A stretch of 64,000 nucleotides of DNA, taken from the NCBI GenBank assembly GCA_903813345.2, contig CAIIXF020000009.1, positions 7,002,030 to 7,066,029 of the forward strand, written 5' to 3'. This DNA comes from Owenia fusiformis (taxonomy: Eukaryota; Annelida; Polychaeta; Sabellida; Oweniidae). Positions 46,978 through 57,400 of this stretch are shown here, piece by piece. The notes under the pieces were generated by a model. It ran no database searches, was not told where the DNA came from, and was given only the letters and a program-made list of their open reading frames with translations. Each line of letters begins with the position of its first letter. Positions within the stretch are counted from its first letter, which is position 1. Both the position numbers and the translations under genes were made by a program.

Positions 46978-47434
46978 GGGGGTAAGACGAACTCCTATGC
47001 AGTGTCTCGGTATAGACACTGCGGCGGGCAGATTATGGAATCCCCAAAATTTGGGGAAGATAGTCCCCCTTTTTCTCAGAGATGTACTTGTTTTTCACAC
47101 AACTTATAATATATTTTCTTTTATGTTCACCAATAATTATTTTGTCGAAATATTCCAAAATCAATGAAATATAAGAGGAAATCGCCGCGGAAGAAATTCT
47201 GAGTAAAAGTTGTGTTGATAAAAGTTTACTGCACGTGTTGTTTATTAGTTAGACTAATACGCGCAATTCAACCAATGAAATTGTCTAAATTTTACAATCA
47301 CGCGACCTGAGCATGGGACTAGAACCAATCACGTCAGTTGTTTATTACGATGTTACCATGCTTACGGTGAGATACCTGCCCGCCGCAGTGATATATCACT
47401 GCACGGGAGTTCGGGAGTAAGACTTACCCCCCCC
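46978..47434. mobile_element. 457 bp element whose inverted ends each fold into a hairpin
   Basis: Left end GGGGGTAAGACGAACTCC and right-end complement GGGGGGTAAGTCTTACTCCC are related. Each arm then has a local hairpin: GCAGTGTCTCGGTATAGACA (closing CTGC) on the left, GCAGTGATATATCACTGC on the right. GCGGCGGGCAG follows inward on both. No target duplication identified. Confidence 0.6.
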
Positions 47435-48155
47435 ACACACACCAGTTACCAAACTGCTCCAAGGTAGGTTAGATCTAAAATAGATCTTACAGACTCGGCT
47501 ATTAAGTATTTTAATAATAGAGCTCTAGTTCAGTTTCAGGTGTAATCTAAATTAGTTATACCAACATAAAAGTTGGAATGCCCATGATTTATTTGACATT
47601 TTCTGATTTTGGTCAAAAATCTAACAAGCACCTGCAAAAGTAATGACTGTTCTGCTGAATGGTCAAGCAATATCAATCCACAAAAGTAGACAATTATCAA
47701 TAAAAATGCTTTATAGAATATAAATTAATTGTTTAACTCACTTTCTGACAAATACAAGCAGCGGGATAGTCAAATTTAAATTACAAATTTAAAATTTTAA
47801 TAATTCCCTCCATGATGGTTTACATTGGAGTCAAAACGAGGCTGAGCGAACCTGGCAACCGAAAAGCCCGGATGTTGCTTCAAAAATGGTGGACAAATTT
47901 TGAAAACATTTCTTGTCACGCAATGAAATAAATCCTAATTAATTAATGATGTGCATAAGTAATAGGATAAACACCGATATACCATTATCGGTTAGTATCA
48001 AGGATTAGGATCAATATATTATTCATACCCAGATCGATATATTTATGAACAAAAATATCAAAAAGTTTTCTCTTTTGCAATTTTAAATTTTTATATTTTC
48101 ACCTGGAATCTTACATTGTAAACTTGGAGAGGAGACTGCACACACCAAAATAAAG

Positions 48156-48176
48156 ATGGCTTTAGAACGAGCAAAG
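48156..48176 (+). CDS. candidate upstream first coding exon of DNAH3
   Basis: AAAGATGGCTTTAG opens seven codons (MALERAK) ending at a donor AAAG|GTAAAT. Joined to the acceptor at 51493 the frame continues TTT ATG GAA, in frame with the DNAH3 start used here. The AAGATGGC context is YY1/Kozak-like. Unproven; DNAH3 may start at 51496 with a non-coding leader instead. Confidence 0.25.
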
Positions 48177-48184
48177 GTAAATAC

Positions 48185-48413
48185 CTGTTACGTAATTTGT
48201 GTAATTTGATATTCCACTTAGAGTTGCCCCTGCATCAATGAAGCATTTCCAGTCTTCATCTATGTCTTGCACAAGACTAAAGGCTACCCTACTTACGTTA
48301 TAGAGGGCAGGGATGCAATGTCGGTCATGTAGGTAATTGTCTGACAAAGGAAGGCCTGTATTGAGTTTCTCACAATGGTGAAAGCCCATGCCTACATGCA
48401 CAACATTGCCTCC
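48185..48413 (-). CDS. candidate orphan exon, unrecognised product
   Basis: On the minus strand an acceptor AGAGTACAG ends at 48414. The following 76 codons are open (GGNVVHVGMGFHHCEKL, LHDRHCIPALYN, DWKCFIDAGATLSG) to a donor ACAG|GTATTT; an internal donor AAC|GTAAGT is also possible. The peptide has four cysteines and normal amino-acid usage, unlike the random frames nearby. No partner exon and no family recognised. It may be a remnant of a lost gene or part of a gene with distant exons. Confidence 0.35.
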
Positions 48414-48552
48414 CTGTACTCTAGTCTAGTCAAAAGAATGCTCTGTAGGGTACTTACTTACAGGTACTTTACAGGATAATATTTCAATTTTACATATTAA
48501 TATCTCTTTGAATAATATCAAAAAAGTTTGTAGGCATACATGTAGATTTTAC

Positions 48553-48934
48553 TAGAGGTGTCACGGATACCCAATTTTGTTTTCCGATCCGCGGAATTAT
48601 GCCCTCGGAACGGAACACGGAACAAAAATTAAGAATTTCGGTTCGGTTCCGGAACAAGAACATTTTACCCTTTCACCACTTCTGGCCCTCAAATCTCCTC
48701 AAAACAGCATTTTTCTTTCAATATTTTGTATCAAAAGAGGTTCATTCTTTTTACTCCTTCTCTTTGAAGAGTTTTGAAGAGCTTTTCACGACCAAATAGA
48801 CCTAGATGATCAAATTATTTTAATTTAATACACGCATTCACTCTGTTCCAAACCGTTCCGAAATTGTTCCGTTCAGAAGCAAAATGTTCCGAACTGAACC
48901 GTTCTGATTTTTGTTTTGTTCCGTGACATCTCTA
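48553..48934. mobile_element. 382 bp hAT-type MITE with perfect 8-bp target duplication
   Basis: Ends TAGAGGTGTCACGGA and TCCGTGACATCTCTA, flanked by GATTTTAC on both sides (48545-48552 and 48935-48942). The interior is rich in GGAACGGAACACGG and GTTCCGAA motifs in both orientations, which may be subterminal binding repeats. Confidence 0.85.
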
Positions 48935-48942
48935 GATTTTAC

Positions 48943-50155
48943 GATTACTAGACCCTTCCAAAAATCTATTGGTATTGGGTCATATCATGTGCCATTTTTA
49001 TCAATATTTCATAGCATTATCTAGAGACAAGTAGCCTTCATAACATCTTTTCAATTAACACTGATGCAAGTCAATTATTTGGGGTCAACGCTAAACTATA
49101 TGCTCATTTTTACTCTCTTAAGGTCAATACGACCTAAGCAGTGATAACTAGTATAACTAGAACTTGTGATAGCCATTTTAGCCTGTTTATCATAGAGGGG
49201 AGGCTGTGAGTGTATGCCAAATCAATTTAAATCAATGTGATTAAATATTCGGAGCTGGCTTAAATATTAATTTTAAAAATCATCGGTCAATGGTTTGGAA
49301 CCATTGGCCCCCGAAAAATATAATTTTTTGTATGAGTATGCATAAAAGTCTATCATTATTATTATTATACAAAAATGATTTTTGTGATCTCTTTTATTTC
49401 AATTATTTCATAATTTAAAAAAATGATAATGGCGTGTGCATGTTTTCTATTTCATCATCATGTGCATCTATTATAGGAAATGTTTTACTTTTGTTATTTC
49501 ATGAATTTTAAGATTGTATGGTTTTATCATGGATGGCTGTAACTTCGAAACCTTCTTGCAACATCATGAAATAAATCAATTGAATACCCTGTGCTTTGTT
49601 GGGTACTTTGATCTCAGCATCAATTATTTAAGTACATTTACTGTTCATATTACAGACATTTTGTGATTGAACCAACTTTCTACATTTTAAATATAGCAAT
49701 CTTAGCTTTGATTATAACTGTATTATAATATAAATTAATAGACTTTACTGAACTTAATTTCTGGTTTCAGTCATTAGCAGGACTTTTAATTCTAAACATG
49801 TTTAGTAATACAGGCCCGTAGCCAGGAGTTATTGTTTCACCAATTTGAGCACGTTTCAAGTTATTTTGGCCTTTTTTGGGCTAAAGTTTTCAAATGTGAC
49901 CCCCCTAGAACTCTTTAAAAAGGGAACCCCCTTGGCAAAACCTGGCTATGGGCCTGGTACTGATTTTACCAACCTCCATGAATACGTTCCATGTTATGAT
50001 TGAAAATAAAGCACGATGCTACCTATAATCCAACATAGTGTTTTTTATTATAAATTTCAATTGTATGTGTTTTTAGTTATATACATTTGATTGTCACCTC
50101 CAAATTACCACTTGCAAACTTCTCCCCTTCAAATAACCCATTGCATATCTAAATA
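48943..50155. other. no gene seen; repeat fragment at 49812-49958
   Basis: AT-rich intergenic sequence. The fragment at 49812-49958 has ends CAGGCCCGTAGCCAGG and CCTGGCTATGGGCCTG and the internal GAGCACGTTTCAAGTTATTTTGG of that family. Confidence 0.5.
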
Positions 50156-50303
50156 CAGGGTGTTCCAAAAGTAACAGGACTGGTGCTGGCATTTTGTCAA
50201 TTTTGCACTGAGTATCTTAAAATTTTCACAAATTGTACTTTAAAGTATTGCAAATTAAATTATAACGTTTCAGAAAAAATGATGAAATGCGGTTAGAGTT
50301 ATG

Positions 50304-50317
50304 GTTACTATAGTAAC
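50304..50317. promoter_or_regulatory. RFX X-box motif in a mariner arm (left)
   Basis: GTTACTATAGTAAC fits the ciliary X-box consensus GTHNYYATRRNAAC at every position. It is 1.2 kb upstream of the DNAH3 exon at 51493. Binding is not shown. Confidence 0.4.
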
Positions 50318-51060
50318 GTGACATTCCAATACCCGGGGCAACTTTTTTCCTGAAAATGTGATATCTAACATTTTTGTATTACTGAAGAAAGTATCTAATT
50401 CACCTATTATAATACAACATTTCTTGTTTATTTTATTAGTTCCTTTGTTGTAAAGGTGTTGCTATACAACTCAGATTCAAGTATAATTTCATAATGATAA
50501 TACCATTCAATTTCCTGGAATATCACTATGTATAACAGTCTGAACAATTCACGGTTGAGTTTTTGAAAAGACCCAATTTGAAGCCAGTCATCTACCTTGA
50601 TAGTGCGTCTGCCCGCATGTCGGCATTAAAGACCACAGTAGCTATAAAGAAGCTAGGTCTTGAGGTCTAAAACCATGCACCATACTCATCTGATCATGCA
50701 ATATCTAATTTTTACTTAAATGGAGAATGGAATGCTAATCAGTGCTGTAAGACCTTTAAAGATGAGAATGACCTTCTCCAAATTGTCCAATCGACCCTGT
50801 GTGACATGCCCTCAAATGGGTTCACTCATGTGTTTGGGTCATGGATACAGAGTACTACTCTTGTACTGACCAAAGAGGAGCCTATTTTTCAAAGTAGAGG
50901 ATACAAAGGAATATGAAATTATGTAAAACAAATGTAATTCCCACCAGTTGTTGCATTTCAACTTTGACATGGCATGTACAAAATGATATGGCATGTACAA
51001 AATGCTTTATGTCTCTGTGACTTTTTGCGTGGAATGTTGCCCCGGGTATTGTGATGTCAC

Positions 51061-51074
51061 GTTACTATAGCAAC
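51061..51074. promoter_or_regulatory. RFX X-box motif in a mariner arm (right), 419 bp before a DNAH3 exon
   Basis: GTTACTATAGCAAC fits GTHNYYATRRNAAC fully. It lies 419 bases upstream of the first recognised DNAH3 coding exon, within the distance at which X-boxes control ciliary genes. If the true transcription start is near 48.1 kb it would instead be intronic. Confidence 0.45.
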
Positions 51075-51495
51075 CATAACTCTACCCGAGTTTCATATAT
51101 TTTGTAGAAACTTTGCAGTCTTAGTAACGATACATGAAAGTACATTATGTAAAATTTTGAAGACAATTTGTGCATATTTAACAAAATGCCAGCACCAGTC
51201 CTGTTACTTTTGGAACACCCTGTATATATTCTGTCGGTTAATTTGTCTAATGCCTCAGTTACATTTGATCTACTACAACCTTATGATGGCCGTAGCTTCC
51301 CAAAATATCGATTGTGAAGCTACGATCGCTGTATGACTGAACTAGAATGTGACTGAGGTTTAAAATAAGATAATCATAATATAAATTAACTTATGTGTGC
51401 TACTCCTTCTTTGTTCCCTAAATGACTGTAGAGTATAGACTTGTTAGTAAGTTATTAGTTAATGGCTTTGGGTATCTCATCATTGCTTGCAGTTT

Positions 51496-54400
51496 ATGGA
51501 AACCCCGCTACAGAGCAGTAGCCAGAGTAGGGGCCTCCCAGGTCTCCCTCCCCTACCCTCCTCTGACAAGGAACAGTCAAATCTCTATCAGGTAATGTAT
51601 TAACTATATGTGTGAGTGTAGGTTTATGCACTTCCTTCTACAGTAAAACTTGTCTTATCTGAAAGCTACTAGGACTGGCCAAAGATATTTTGACAGGAAG
51701 ATGTTCACATTTCCAAGAATGGAAGTCTATGAAAAATTAAAAATATCAAAAAGTGTTCAAAATGTTCAGTTTAGAGATGTGGTCCCGGGGATGTATTTCT
51801 GGTACACAGGTTTTACTGTATCTTGATCCAGGTGCAGTGCCCTCTTTAGGACATACCCCAGATGTGAAGAAATCTGGACATTGCATTTGGAGAGACACAT
51901 TCTGTATACATGCACTCTATATAGTATTAGTGTAGTTTGTTGCACCTTGCCTTCCTTCATTGTATCTTATTAACTTGTCTTTTTAAATGTTAAAATCATG
52001 ATTTTACTTGCTTTCAAATTCATTATCTGTAAAATGAAACTCTGAAGAAATAATTCTTCTGTTTAATTACCATAACTCATTAGAGTCTACATGTATAAGT
52101 CTAACTAATGCACTGGGGAGTATCGTGATGCAACAACACCGTGATGGCCAGACTTCCGGTGATAGATTTTCGTACGATATTTTGTTTCCCCAATTAAACC
52201 CCTTTCTAGGACGAGTTGCTCAATAACAATACACGTGCAGTTAGCGCACGATCTATATTTAAAGAAACTGTCATTAGTATACATGTACCATCACCAAGAA
52301 GCAATTAGTTCACAGTTTTAGTTCCTCACTATTGATGCAACAACACCAGACCGAAGATGCAACAACACTCCTCTAGATTTGAGCAATGATGCAGCAACAC
52401 CAATTAATAGTATCATTTCAGAAGACCATAAATCTCGAGAGGAACAGATTTTTAAATGCTACTATTGCAACACCGTTACCCATTACCCATATTTGCGTTC
52501 TTCTCAAGGCATTCAAAATACACGTCTGCGGGCGAAGATCCTTTATATGTATTTTCACAAATTTATACTTTTAAATATTATAATGTACTGGACGTTGTTC
52601 TATAACATAGTTCAATCGCCTTTAACATGGCAAACTTTAGTAACCCAATCTATTTTCATAAACCACTGTGTTCCATGGCTTGATGACCCTGACTCCAGTC
52701 AGTATCATTCAAAATGGTGGACAAACATCTTTCGTTCTCGGTAAACATGATGAGCTATTGGAAATTATCTATCATCCATCTGTGGAACAGTGATAAACTA
52801 CCTGTAGCGTTATTGCTCTCTTTGGATTCCTTCTCTCCGACTGAGTAAAAAGGTAAACAAAAGTGATAAGATTTAGGGCCTAAAAAGGTAAATTTATAGG
52901 GGTACAGTTATCCCAGATATCCCGGGCCCTCGGGAAATATCATATTGTTTTTCGGAATAAAACCAATATTGAATCCATCTCAGTGAATAACCTTTATATA
53001 AAAGCATTGTATAACTGCAATATCATTAAACCAACACTCATCCTATACAACTCTTGAGAACGATGTACAACTCCTGGATAGCGTAAACTCCTGAGCAGCG
53101 TATACAACTCTTCAACTTGATATATGACATCATACTTTGGGTGGGATAACAAAGGATATACAATATACAATTGTAGACCTCTCTTGAGGTCAACTGGCAA
53201 AATTGTATACCGATACTGTAAACCTTGAAAGTTCGGAGGTCGAGGTCAACAGTACTCTCAGGGTTTACTGTTGAGGTATACACTTTGGCCAGTTGACCGA
53301 ATAGAGAGGTTAACAATTGTTTGTTAGTCCGAAGAATATAATAATTTGAAGGATATAATACAATTGTAGACCTCTCTTAAGGTCAACTGGCAAAATTGTA
53401 TACCGATACTGTAAACCTTGAAAGTACTGTTGATCAAGACCAGAGGTCGAGGGCACTTTTGCCAGTTGACCGAAAAGAGAGGTTAACAATTGTTCTGTTA
53501 GTCCAAATAATATAATAATTGGACGAATATATAATCGAATATCACGTGAACATATTTGATAAGTAAAGGTATCATATTTTAGCAAAAAATCCCCAAACCG
53601 TCGAATGCTTGTAATTTTTTACACAACTTATTTTTCAAAATTAAAAAAATTTCAACATTAAAAACAATTTTTCAAAAATAGGGGTCAACAGTACCTAGTA
53701 GCGGTCAACAGTTTACAATTGTTGACCTCCCCAGAGGTCAACCGGCAAAATTGTATACCGAGACTGCAAACCGAAAAACTACTGTTGACAGAGACCGAAA
53801 GTCGAGGTCTACAGTAGTTATATAGGTAGGTATATGATTTTGACGGTTGATCGAATGGAGAGGTCTACAATTGTTTTGTTAGTCCGAGTAAACTAATAAT
53901 ACACATATAGACGAAAATCATCAATCGGCATGGCTTCATTTCACAACCTTTTCTCCGAACCACGTTAGCAATAGCATAGAAAAAAATATGGAGACAGTGC
54001 AAGTAGCTTAACTCTGTATTTGGCACATCACGGCGTACTCGTTAGTGAATTAATGTTAATTTTAAGTTTCTATTTGTATTTTTGTTATACTTGTCGCCTA
54101 GTAAAGTCATTTTCATCAACGTTTACAAAATGCCAGTCTTCCATGTTTTTTTTGTGACGTCATGAAACTTTTTTTTCAGAAGTAGCGGTCAACAGTACCT
54201 AGTAGCGGGCAACAGTATACAATTTTTGACCTCTCCAGAGGTCAACCGGCAAAATTGTATACCGAGACTGTAAACCGAGAAACTACTGTTGACAGAGACC
54301 GAAGGTCGAGGTCAACAGTGTTTCAAGGTTTACAGTCGAGGTATATGATTTTGACGGTTGACCGAATGGAGAGGTCTACAATTGTTTTGTTAGTCAGAAG

Positions 54401-57400
54401 AAACTAATAATACACATATAGACGACAGTCATCAATCATGGCTTTATTTCCTAATCATTTCTCCGAACCACGCCAGCAATAATTTTTAAGAAAATCTGAA
54501 GACAGTGGAAGCTAAACTCTCTGTTTTCGGCACATAACTGCGTACTCACTAGTAAATTAATGTTAATTTTGCGTTTCTATTTGTATTGTTGCTATACCCG
54601 TCGTGTAGAAAAGTCAAAATATCTCTTTCATCAACGTGTACAAAATGTCCGACTACCATGTTTTTTCTGTAAACATTGTGACGTCATATTTCCCATAATT
54701 CACAAGTGTAGTACAGTAACATACGCGGTCAATAATATGATATCCCATGATGCACAAGTGAGGTACAGGCAAAAATGTTGACCGCTAATTGACCAATCAG
54801 ATGTGAGTATTTACACTGAGGTACTAACAATACATAATTTTGACCGCTCCGCTCACCCAATCAGAATTGAGTATTTCAGTTCAGGTACTAACAATATACA
54901 ATTATTGACCTCTCCAGAGGAAACCGAATGGAGTGGTCTATAATTGTTTTGTTAGTCCGAAGAATATCTTAGATTTTTCTGACCCTTGAAGTTGACTTCA
55001 ATTTGGATCCAGACCCTCGAGACGTTCTTGTTGTATCAAATTGTCAAATTACTCCCCTGGGCGAAGTCCACTAAAAGCTTTATACAAAGTTTTAGATTTT
55101 TCTTCGTATTTTGACCGTCTTTACTCTCTAAGAGACTAATAATATCCTCATCTTCAACATTTTTGAAACGGCTAGTGCTAGCGGCGGCCATTTTATCGTC
55201 TGATAATGACATCATTTTAGTGGAATGCTGGGAATATTATTCACCGGCAATGCATTGCGCGGTGTACAGTTAAAATTATTCACCGCTCGTTGACCAATCA
55301 AAATCAAGTATTTCAACTGAGGTACTAACAATACATTTTGTTGCCCGCTCATCAACCAATCAGAATTGAGTATTTCAATTGTGGTACTAACAACACAAAA
55401 TGACTGATATCTGTTGTCTTTCCAAAATTATATTAGTTATTTGTAAGCAATTTCCATATGGTAAATCAAGGGCATTTAATTTAGAAAATGTATAATCTTT
55501 ATTTTTCAGATACAATATCAATGAGATTGCCTCCCGGGGATTTTGTACTTTATTTAGTTTGCCTTGTATATCCTTTTAACTTTGATATAGACAAAGAAAC
55601 CAAACAAAATACGTTTCGTTCATGGACCACTGACCCACGCGTTTTATTCATGTCCCGACCTACACCAGTAAACAGAACATAAAACAGTTTCTCTTGTTGT
55701 TCAATGATACATTATATTGGCGTTTTTGCATCAGCACATTGGTGTTGTTGCATCATCGATAAGAAACAGAGTGGTGTTGTTGCATCAATAGTGAGGAATT
55801 AAAACCACGAATTTATCGCTTCTTGATGATGCTACGTGTATACAAATGACAGTTTTTTAAAATATAGATCATGCGCTAACTGCATGTGTATGATTATTGA
55901 GCAACTCGTCCTAGAAATGGGTGTAAATTGGGAAAACAAAACATCGTACGAAAATCTATCACCGGAAGTCTGGCCATCTTGATGCAACAACACGGTGTTG
56001 TTGCATCACGATACCCCCCAGTGTAATGGTGATTACAATTAATTGAACCATTCACATTTTAGCTTGCACATGACACTATTATTTCTCTTATCCTACCAAT
56101 ATTCTCAAATTCGCTACTTACCATTCATGTTTCTATTTGTGTTTTGACTGACTAATAAGTGATTATGACCTTGTTCAGCTCATGGTACCAGTATTATATT
56201 AGAATATAACTTTGATCATTTTCAAAAAAACTATTGTTTCTAGTTGTGTTTGACTGTCCCTTCAGTTCATGTATTATTGGAATGTAACTTTGATCATTTT
56301 TAAAAATTATTTATTGTTTTGTAAGTTTTGAACTGGGGATAAAACATGGTAGGGAAAACTGTGTTGTCGTGTTGCTAGACTTTATAAGATTGTATTATTT
56401 TATTATTTGTAAAGGGTATAGTTGCCTATAGAGATAAAAGTGTAGCAGTTCCATTTGTTTAAACAAGTAAACAGGTGTATATATTTTGGTTCTATAAATG
56501 AGGAATGCAGAACAAATTCATGGATCGGGTCTCTATTTCAATGTTTTCTCATCATGTTATTAAAGCTACAGTTCAGGTTGACCCCCCCCCTCTCTTCCCA
56601 AAAAAGGAGTGGGAGTATAGCTATAACATTGATATATTGGCCAAATGTTCCTAACAAACATCAGTTTAATATTTCTTTTTAAGTTTGATATAACTGCATG
56701 TTTGCATTGCAATGCGTTAATTGCAAAATATTTGTTAAGTGTTCATATATTTTTGAATAATAATGTCCTTCTGAAGAAATACATGTATGGTTGATATATT
56801 GATATTGTCCCCATGGATATTTGACACAGTTCAGAAATGTTCTGAAACAATAAATAAATAAATGATTTCTAAATTGATTTCACTGAATTTTGATAAGATA
56901 CCTCAAAATTCAGGTTTGATTTTCCTCCAATATTTTTTATGAATTTCCCTTAGAAATGGTATTTAGACATTTTAGCTTCTTTCATGATACACATTTCTAA
57001 AGTATCGTTATTAAATTCCAGATTGTGCTTCGTCACAGTGAGCACCCGCCTATTATGAAGGGGACGTCATGGACCCTGGCGTCACCCTTCAAAGAACAGA
57101 AATATCATAGGTCCCCCAGTGAGTCTATTGGGAACAACTACACCCCAACAGCATGTGACCTCAAAATGAGGGACCTGCCCAAACTACAGAAACAGCGTAC
57201 TTTAAGCAATGGGCATGCGGTTACAGGTGAGAAATATGTCGGGGAACCTCCCCATATACATAATAATCAGAGATGATTTACACGATAAAAGTTGTCCTTT
57301 ATTCTTGTTTGATTTGCCAGTGATAAATTCAAAGTTCAATAAATACATTACGACGACATGGAGAATATTTCCAAAGATTTTCTACTACTTTTAAAGATTT

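Larger units (their letters stand above)
50156..51222 (+). mobile_element. decayed mariner-type element immediately upstream of DNAH3
   Basis: Ends CAGGGTGTTCCAAAAGTAAC and complement, TA on both sides; the terminal repeats extend about 185 bases. At 50588-50730 a broken transposase relic reads VIYLDSASAR, then a stop, then NHAPYSSDHAISNF. The second catalytic Asp is kept and the third is replaced by Asn. X-box motifs occur in both arms, followed inward by CCCGGGGCAA. Confidence 0.85.

Noticed and set aside
47820-47890. GGCAACC and GTTGC half-sites as an X-box for DNAH3
   Set aside because: Spacing between the half-sites is far too large for an RFX site.
52379-52744. 121-codon plus-strand frame at the left end of the 52111 element
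   Set aside because: It starts within the inverted repeat, shows no transposase or other motif, and has no splice or homology support, so it was not called as a gene.
53038-53585. Minus-strand frames with LTSLFGQLAKV repeated
   Set aside because: The similarity reflects the repeated hairpin DNA units, not a protein family; the frames cover palindromic repeats.
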